From Eremomyces bilateralis CBS 781.70 (taxonomy: Eukaryota; Ascomycota; Dothideomycetes; Eremomycetales; Eremomycetaceae), in the NCBI RefSeq assembly GCF_010015585.1, contig NW_022985095.1, positions 184,241-248,240 on the forward strand: a stretch of DNA of 64,000 bases, read 5' to 3'. The notes beneath the pieces were generated by a model. It saw only the letters and a list, made by a program, of their open reading frames with translations, did no database searches and was not told the DNA's origin. The translations under genes were made by a program, and so were the position numbers. Shown piece after piece: positions 57,645 through 64,000 of the stretch. The first letter of the stretch is position 1, and every line of letters begins with the position of its first letter.

Positions 57645-59580
57645 GTCGAATGAACTGATACAATTTGGAAAGACGTGTGGATTTGCTATAGTTCGCATAG
57701 AGATGCATAAAATGAAGCGATGATTGATGGCGATTACTCCAGTCGACATCGAGGTGCATGGTATATATGCGCAGACTCCAATCAGTATTGAGACAGACGG
57801 CACTGAGCTCTAGAAACATAAAAAAGTGAGGCGATAGTGAACAGCACAAGGGTTAATTAAATTTTGGGGGGACTTTGAGAACGTCGGAACAGATCATCCT
57901 CTTTCACAATACATACCACAACACGCTTGGACTCTTGCCTGTGGGATGCCTGTCGTTCGATTCAAGTCTACTCTCACGCCGAGAAGAGCTGGTAGACCAT
58001 TGACACAATCGGTGGATCTGGAACTCACCTACATTGACTTTGTTGTCCATCAAAACGATTGGCAACATTGCTATTGTCAAATGGATCGGTGGTGTTAGGG
58101 TAGCACCTCCAATCTGACTGCTGCAGTGGCATCTTAGGAAGGCTAGGGCATTGCTATTCACAGCTGAGATCGAACGAGTTGGTTATGAAAGTGAGGCAAG
58201 AGATGGCAAGCTCTCGGCCTCTCGCAGGATATTGCAACGTACAGAGATTGCGCCTTGGCAACGTCTACATCCATCAGACAAAGGTTAACCTGGGAAGGAG
58301 ACCACCTTGCACTAGTATCGAGGCGCGAATTCTGACACTGATGGCGGAAAGGAAAAGACTTTGATAGATATACGAATGGCATACAGATAAACTATTAGTT
58401 CCATTTAGACGGGTGAATACTGAATAGATTCGGGGTTCTCAGTGGTCCCGTAGTCCTCGATATCGTGGTCTCGAGGGAGTGTCGAAAGGCCACCGAGTCC
58501 GAGTTTCTGGGTTGGAGATTTGCCGATCAAGGAAAGTACATGCGAAATTGAAATGACTACGGGGAGATTTGCAAGGAAAACACCGACTCTGATTGTGAAG
58601 AGCATATGAATGTGGTCGAAGCTATTCCTTCATTGGCTTGAGGAACTAAAACAGCGGTGTCAACCTTGGAAAGTGAGGCGGGAGGGCTTCAACAAGACCA
58701 GGGGAAAATCGTCGAAACATGAGAGGATCGGATTTAATGAACGGGGATGGAAGTGAATTCGTCTATCTAATCAGCCAGCCACAAACCTCGATCTCGTCGG
58801 TACCAAATGTTCCTCGATCGTTGTTGTACACCTATTGAACGGAATGATTTGAGTTGAATGTTGGACAAGAATTACGATCAGGAATTCATATCCATATCAC
58901 GTGGGACGTGTCTCGTCATCATTATTAATCATGTTGACTCCAAGCCTCCAACTCTCCAAGCAAGCCTCTTAAAGTCGAATCAGACCACTTCAAAACGTCT
59001 CATAGAAACATTATTAGGGTTCGTTTGGCTTACACTAACATTAACAGAAAGGGAATCTGATCTAATTCCGCGGCAAGAATTCTCGGACCAAAATGCACCG
59101 CTGAAAATATGCCTTCGGCCGAGATCTGCTCTCTATGTCCGTAGGGGCCATTTAGTTCGATGACCGTTTTTGATGGCGTCCTTGAGGCTTATCTCAGCTT
59201 GGGCTCAGACACTACCCAAGCCATGACCCCTAGCTAAGCTAAACCGTAACCAGATTAACCCCATGTTTAGCGTAGAATCTAGTCACGTGAGTACAACTGT
59301 CTTGTGTAACGTCTGAGAAATTACCTCAGCAAGCTCAGGCTATTTGTGGTCGTGCCAAGGCACCGGAGCGGACTATACCTAATCGGTAAGTCACATGTGC
59401 TCCTCGAACAAATAGCCTGAGGATTCTGTCCACCTATTTCGGCGTGTGCCGTGAACTTTCATGCCAAATAGAAGACCATCTTTAACTCCATTTTTATCCA
59501 CAACCACATGGTGCATCATCAATTGAATACATCCATTCGATTCCTCTGGGCTTTTTCCATAATTGATTGAATTTTGGGCC
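57645..59580. other. 1.9 kb interval left of the DUF6589 gene
   Basis: No supported gene. A 66-codon minus-strand frame at 58405-58605 has one hydrophobic segment (VGVFLANLPVVISISHVL) and a plausible polar C-terminus, and might be the last exon of a membrane protein. Phrases resembling DNA-transposon termini (TAGGGTTCGTTTGGCT near 59016 and TAGGGGCCATTTAGTTC near 59143) occur here, and an inverted repeat lies at 59197-59221. If the DUF6589/helicase pair is mobile, its left end may be here. Confidence 0.35.
59197..59221. repeat. Short inverted repeat
   Basis: Arms GCTTGGG and CCCAAGC with an 11-nt loop, about 360 bp before the DUF6589 gene start. Confidence 0.6.
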
Positions 59581-62308
59581 ATGTCGGCCCAAAACCAGCG
59601 TCGTCAGAGTGCGCGGTTGAACCCGCCCATCTTGCCTCCCGCTCCAAGTCCTCGGCATATTGCTGCTTCAAACACATCTAATGCACCTCGTCAGAAAGTA
59701 AGAAGGTCTCAAAGACGCAGTAAAGCGCAGAGAGTAAACGAGATATGCCAATTCATGCGGAAAAAAAAAATTACATTACGAGAATTTATCCATGTCTACG
59801 CGACGACTCAAGGGTCTGGTGGTTATGGAGAGCGCCCTGCCACGCGTGCCAAACGGCTCGCCGAGGCCGTCTACGGTCAACCAGAGGTCTTAGACGCGCT
59901 GCAAGAACACCCCGCGTCTGGTGCGACAGGAATTGTCACTATAAAGGGTCTGAGGAAGGAAATGAAGGCACTGGAAGAAGCCGGAGGTATGTTTAGTGCC
60001 TACCAAGTCGACCGTGTCCAAGAGAGAACTTCACCTGCCGGCATGGGAAGGGAGAAAGAGCCAGAGGGACAGAAAGTCGAGGACTACGAGCGTATACTGG
60101 GCGATATGCAGTTTGGGCAGATGTACGAGCAAGTTAACACTCATGCTCCTCTTCTATGTGGATTGCTTAATGGCATCATGGCGCCCAAGAGAGAGAGAAA
60201 AGATCGATCACTACGGGACCCTGTCAAATTCAACCACAGGATTGCGATAATCACGTCGATTCTCTGCTATTCTCGGGCGTCGGAAGGGAGCAACAAGTTT
60301 CCCCGCGTATTTGGTGCCTTTCTGCACTCAAATGGCGTGAAACGGCGTATCCTCGATCTTCTTCACCAGTTTGGGGTTTGTGAAGGCTACAAGGGAGTCC
60401 ACAGACATCTCGAAACCGTGGCAGAACAAGCAAAGGCATCTTCACCGCCTCTCAGCATAGACGTCGACTGATTGCAACTAGGGAACGGTCCGTCGATATG
60501 GTCAGCAACTAGATGCCTGTGTTGTGTATGACAATTTCGACTATCGAGAAGGTATTAAGCACCAGCTCATTTCAAATCACGCAGAAATGCGCTCTGTGAC
60601 AACGGGAAAGGTTTTCAGAGGCGCCGATATCCCCTCTGGTGGTTTAAAGCAGTCAATGCTGCACCGCGAGGTTCCACTTACAATAGAGGATCTTCTATAC
60701 TCTCCTGGTGCAGCAGTATATGACGAGACCGCCGCCAAGATTGATACCTACTTTATAGCGGAGGCAATTCGATCGGTATATCCACTCGCGATCAAATCTA
60801 TCTTCTCTACGTCCGGTATACCTTACCCCGCTATGCCAACAGTCGAGTTACTCGAGCTTCGAAAGACAGACAGCAAGACGCTCGGTCCGATTCTCTTCAA
60901 CGAAGGTACTCTAGATGGCTCCTACGAGGTTATAGAGAGCATCTACAAGCACCAATTCCAACTAGATAATAAAGAATTCGACAACCGTCTGTTCTTGGCG
61001 TTTGGCGATCAAAAAACCTCTTCACTTATCCGATCTATGCAGGCTGAGCAAGTCGACGCGTCTATGGCGTATGATAGAAAAGACTGGCTGATAGGAGTCG
61101 CTGCTCTCTTTCACCTGCGTATGAATTTTCTATGGCTCATGCAAAAGACACATTACGGAAACATGGAGCAACAGGACGCTTCAACTCTCTATCACAACAT
61201 CAACTTCTGGGGACGAAAGAATATTCCAGCGGACCGTGCAGCTTTTCAGGTTCTAGAAGAGCTAGTGCTTCACAGTTTCGACGCTCGAGTTGTTGGACTA
61301 CTTTATACTCGCCTCGAGCAGTACGGCATCGATATCTCCGATCAAGAGGGGGTTGACAAGGCAATTCGGAACATGGATACTAGAGGGTTCATGGAACTGG
61401 TGGAGGATGTTCGCAGATCCGCATTTGAGCCGGAAGCCTGGCGACCATCGAAGGAGAAGCATACCAACAATACAGTCGATGAGGAGTTCCTTAGTCATGC
61501 TCGATACCTTCAACAAATGGTTGTGTACAAGACCTTGAAGTACGGCATCAAAAACGGAGATATAGGACTCATCGACCGAGTCATTGGTGTCTGTTGCTTT
61601 TACTTCGAGGGGACTGGACAATCAAACTACGCATTCGAAATGCTCTATCTAAAGCGGCTCACTAGCACCAAAGCTTGTGACAAGGAGCTTCGGCGCGCAA
61701 TACTCTCGAATAGCCTCGTTAACCCGCATGGCTGTCGGGACACCTGGCAAGAAGTCGATCGTAGCCTTGAATATCTGAACCTGGAGCTGAAAAGAGAGCT
61801 TTGGGCCCGTCGAACGTCGACTTTCGGATTGGATGCTCTGTTCAAGACTACCTCATTAACGGCAGAATATACTGTTTGTCTACGCAGGGCAGTAGAGGAC
61901 GCATTCGCCCGGAAGGGCAACTCCACACATTCTGTGCCCTCCGCGATGGATGATATTCATACATTAGCCTTTGAGCTGGCATGCGACTCGATTAAATTTT
62001 ATGACGGCGGCAGGGAGGCAAGACATCAAGCACCAGACATACATACGATCGGGCTCGGAAGAGTAGCAACTCAAAAATTGGAGGTGTTTAATGCAAAGGT
62101 CATAAGAGATGAAGATCGAATAGTCGTACCACCTTATGAGAGGAGAGGAGCCACGGCTGATTTAGATCCTAATAGCGACACGATGGCGATATTGGTATGC
62201 GCATGCTCATGGAGTTTCTAGTCTCGTGCTAACAGACGTCGCCAGCCCTTGGCAGACAGAGATGTAGCCCATGAATGGGGTTTACCTTCGGACGTCGAGT
62301 CAGAGTAA
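59581..62308 (+). CDS. DUF6589-type protein (possible mobile-element protein)
   Basis: Modelled as three exons, 59581-60417, 60482-62194 and 62246-62308, about 870 residues. The last intron (51 nt: GTATGC donor, CTAAC branch, CCAG acceptor) is strong and adds LADRDVAHEWGL. The first junction is weaker: a stop in the downstream frame ends exactly at a good acceptor (CTGAT branch, CTAG at 60481), but the donor at 60418 (GTGGCA) is poor, so a frameshift is possible. The N-terminal third is basic and helical. The rest carries the landmarks I associate with DUF6589: VVYDNFDYREG, PSGGLKQSML, FIAEAIRSVYP, ILFNEGTLDGSYEV, LAFGDQKTSSLIRSMQAEQ, WLIGVAALFHLRMNFLW and NINFWGRK. The spaced Asp residues in YDNFD and GDQ recall an RNase H-like fold, but that is inference. 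It is tail-to-tail with a RecQ-like helicase, 65 bp apart. Confidence 0.72.
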
Positions 62309-62373
62309 CCTATCTATAATGTCCACTCGCTGTGGTTGTAGCGGCTATTATTCCCTTTCTTGTTGCGAGGGCT

Positions 62374-64000
62374 TCACCTTGCGTTAGAGTCTAGAACGCC
62401 GAGGACGACCCGTTTCGTTTCTACTTCCCCCCCCCGGGTTAATATGGGACGTTTCAAGGCCCGATTACCATCAATTACACCTGATACCTCATTCTCGCCG
62501 TCTTCGAGAACACCTGACCTAGCAGAAGAATAATCTACGTTTGTAGATGTCATCAACCTACCCATAGATGTAAATGACGAGTTCGCTGATACTATGGTCA
62601 TTGGTAGGGTAGGTAGATGGGAAGAGCACGAGGCTGACACCTCCCTTGCCTGAGCAATGATCCGCTCTAGCGAGGAAACGTACTCTTCTCGCTCACGCGC
62701 GAGTAATACTCTTCGTTCCTGATCAGGAGTTATCAGAGTCTCTGCTTCTATAGACAATCTTCTCTTCCGACCTCTGTGTTGAGATACTTGCTGTTCGACT
62801 GTGGGATGAGCGTGTTCGAATGGCGCCCTTCGTATTAGAACTTGAGCTGCCGCTGCGGTTCCTGGTGTATAGCGTCCGGGCCAGTTCCTCACTACATAGG
62901 ACTTGATTTTATTGAACTCTTCGAACAGCTCATGGGAATGGTCTTTCATCCAAGCCGATTTCGTAAACTTCTCCAACTCAGCAGCCGAGCGGATGTTCGT
63001 ATACTCTCTCGATATTGATATCCACTCTTCCTTCGGCGCGAATAACCGTGCTGAGAGTTCTGGCTTCATCATCCGATGTGCCGAATTCACAACGTTATCT
63101 CCCCAGAGGGTCAGGCGGTCATAAAATGCGCCGGATGCCGTTCCAGTCTGGGGCTTACGAAGACCAGTTGTGGTATCCCATGGGAAAGGTACCGCCCGCG
63201 CCAGATCTGGGTTACAGACATTACAGCACTCCTGCGGTTCAGGAGCCGGTAACCTAGATGCTGGATCCGATAGACTCTCTTGTAGCCAATCCATTAGGAT
63301 TCGGCGTAGGCATGCGGATCGATTAACAAGATTGAATAGCGCCGGACAGTCATCGTGTAGGTCTGTTCGGCGTTCTCTCTCCGTTTTGCGTCGGTGCTGC
63401 TCTCCTGGTATATCATATTTAATGGCGTCTACGGCAATATCCGATTCATCATCTAGGATGTCACCGCCCACTCCTGGATCAGCAGAGTACGACTGAGCTA
63501 ACCGGCTCGTGTTGGAAGGCCGTCTTAAACACGACGGCGTCTGAGTTCTGGATAGAAGCGCCGGTCTTGTCGATAAGATCCTGTCACCTATCGCCCAACT
63601 TTCCACCAAGAAGATGGCCTCTCCTTTAATGCCAGCCATCCTAGCTGCACGGCCAAATCGTTGGATAAGGACGCATAAGAGTCGTTCCAGAGGGAAGCCG
63701 TATTGGACAACTCGTGTGACATCCGAGAGATCTACCCCCGTTCCTAATGATTCTGTGGCCACCATAATTCGGATCTTAGAGTCCGCTTTGGAAAACTGGT
63801 CGTATATAGCATTCTTGTCGTTTGGAGTAGTGTGTGAATGGTAGACCTGGATAATCTGCTTGCAGTCGTGGGCCCCGACGGCCCCAGCTGAGAGTTTCTG
63901 TAGCCAGCCTCGCAGACATTCCGCACATTTTTGGATATCACGTCGGGAGTCTATAAAGATTATAGTCTTCGGAATTCGTTCCGGCGTTGGCGAGCCGTTT
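62374..64000 (-). CDS. RecQ-like helicase, C-terminal part (truncated by window)
   Basis: The minus-strand frame is open from the right edge to a TAG at 62374-62376, giving about 541 visible residues; the N-terminal helicase domain lies outside. The second RecA-like domain shows KTIIFIDSRRDIQKC (motif IV), QVYHSHTTPNDKN, IRIMVATESLGTGVDLSDV (motif V) and LIQRFGRAARMAG (motif VI). A RecQ-type zinc subdomain follows: ACLRRILMDWLQE, then about 25 residues later ECCNVCNP. The remaining ~320 residues are basic and family-specific (PWDTTTGLRKPQTG, LTLWGDN). Enzymes of this fungal group differ from cellular Sgs1/BLM and often occur in multiple copies, some near telomeres. Motif integrity suggests a functional gene. 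A run of ten Cs lies just inside its 3' end at about 62428-62437. Confidence 0.85.
   Translation of the reverse strand, partial: NGSPTPERIPKTIIFIDSRRDIQKCAECLRGWLQKLSAGAVGAHDCKQIIQVYHSHTTPNDKNAIYDQFSKADSKIRIMVATESLGTGVDLSDVTRVVQYGFPLERLLCVLIQRFGRAARMAGIKGEAIFLVESWAIGDRILSTRPALLSRTQTPSCLRRPSNTSRLAQSYSADPGVGGDILDDESDIAVDAIKYDIPGEQHRRKTERERRTDLHDDCPALFNLVNRSACLRRILMDWLQESLSDPASRLPAPEPQECCNVCNPDLARAVPFPWDTTTGLRKPQTGTASGAFYDRLTLWGDNVVNSAHRMMKPELSARLFAPKEEWISISREYTNIRSAAELEKFTKSAWMKDHSHELFEEFNKIKSYVVRNWPGRYTPGTAAAAQVLIRRAPFEHAHPTVEQQVSQHRGRKRRLSIEAETLITPDQERRVLLAREREEYVSSLERIIAQAREVSASCSSHLPTLPMTIVSANSSFTSMGRLMTSTNVDYSSARSGVLEDGENEVSGVIDGNRALKRPILTRGGEVETKRVVLGVLDSNAR

Noticed and set aside
59759-59770. 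Run of ten As in the DUF6589 gene as a frameshift
   Set aside because: The frame reads through as three Lys codons and continues normally on both sides.
62425-62440. Run of ten Cs as a possible terminator or frameshift site
   Set aside because: It is within the helicase coding frame near its 3' end and encodes Pro/Gly-type codons on the minus strand without breaking the frame.

Overview
The window is nuclear DNA from a filamentous ascomycete (Pezizomycotina), most like the Eurotiales (Aspergillus/Penicillium relatives). Evidence: protein genes on both strands, mostly short introns (about 47-85 nt) with GTRNGT-type donors, CTRAY branch sites and YAG acceptors, a class IV chitin synthase of about 1,230 residues, a fungal Sec20 ending in KDEL, and several fungus-specific families. 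No prokaryotic operons, rRNA or convincing tRNA genes were seen. Genus assignment is an inference.

Left part (1-20.3 kb), mostly housekeeping: the 3' part of a C2H2-finger protein; an FSH1-type serine hydrolase; a FAR-17a/AIG1-like membrane protein; the ER SNARE Sec20 divergent from mitochondrial ribosomal protein mL53; soluble inorganic pyrophosphatase with an unusual open N-terminal extension; a low-complexity protein of unknown role; a six-exon glycine-rich RRM protein; and a WD40 protein.

Centre (22.6-36 kb), cell wall region: a class IV (Chs3-type) chitin synthase on the minus strand and a Sel1-repeat chitin synthase activator (Skt5/Chs4-like) on the plus strand, head to head across a 4.6 kb gene-free interval. 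A DJ-1/PfpI-family pseudogene broken by several frameshifts follows, then ribulose-phosphate 3-epimerase.

Right-centre (38-53.3 kb): a very large methyltransferase-like protein, a ferric/NADPH-oxidase-type reductase, a small mitochondrial-type membrane protein, a UBE3D-like E2-binding protein, a four-exon CYSTM micro-protein, and a phosphoinositide-specific phospholipase C.

Right end (53.3-64 kb): gene-poor and accessory in character. It has a 78-residue double-CxxC zinc-ribbon protein, a weak hypothetical ORF, and then a tail-to-tail pair made of a DUF6589-type protein (plus strand) and a RecQ-like helicase (minus strand, running off the window). This pair is the best candidate for an incompletely described system, possibly a mobile or subtelomeric element.

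All exon models were built by hand from splice signals and reading phase; none has transcript support.
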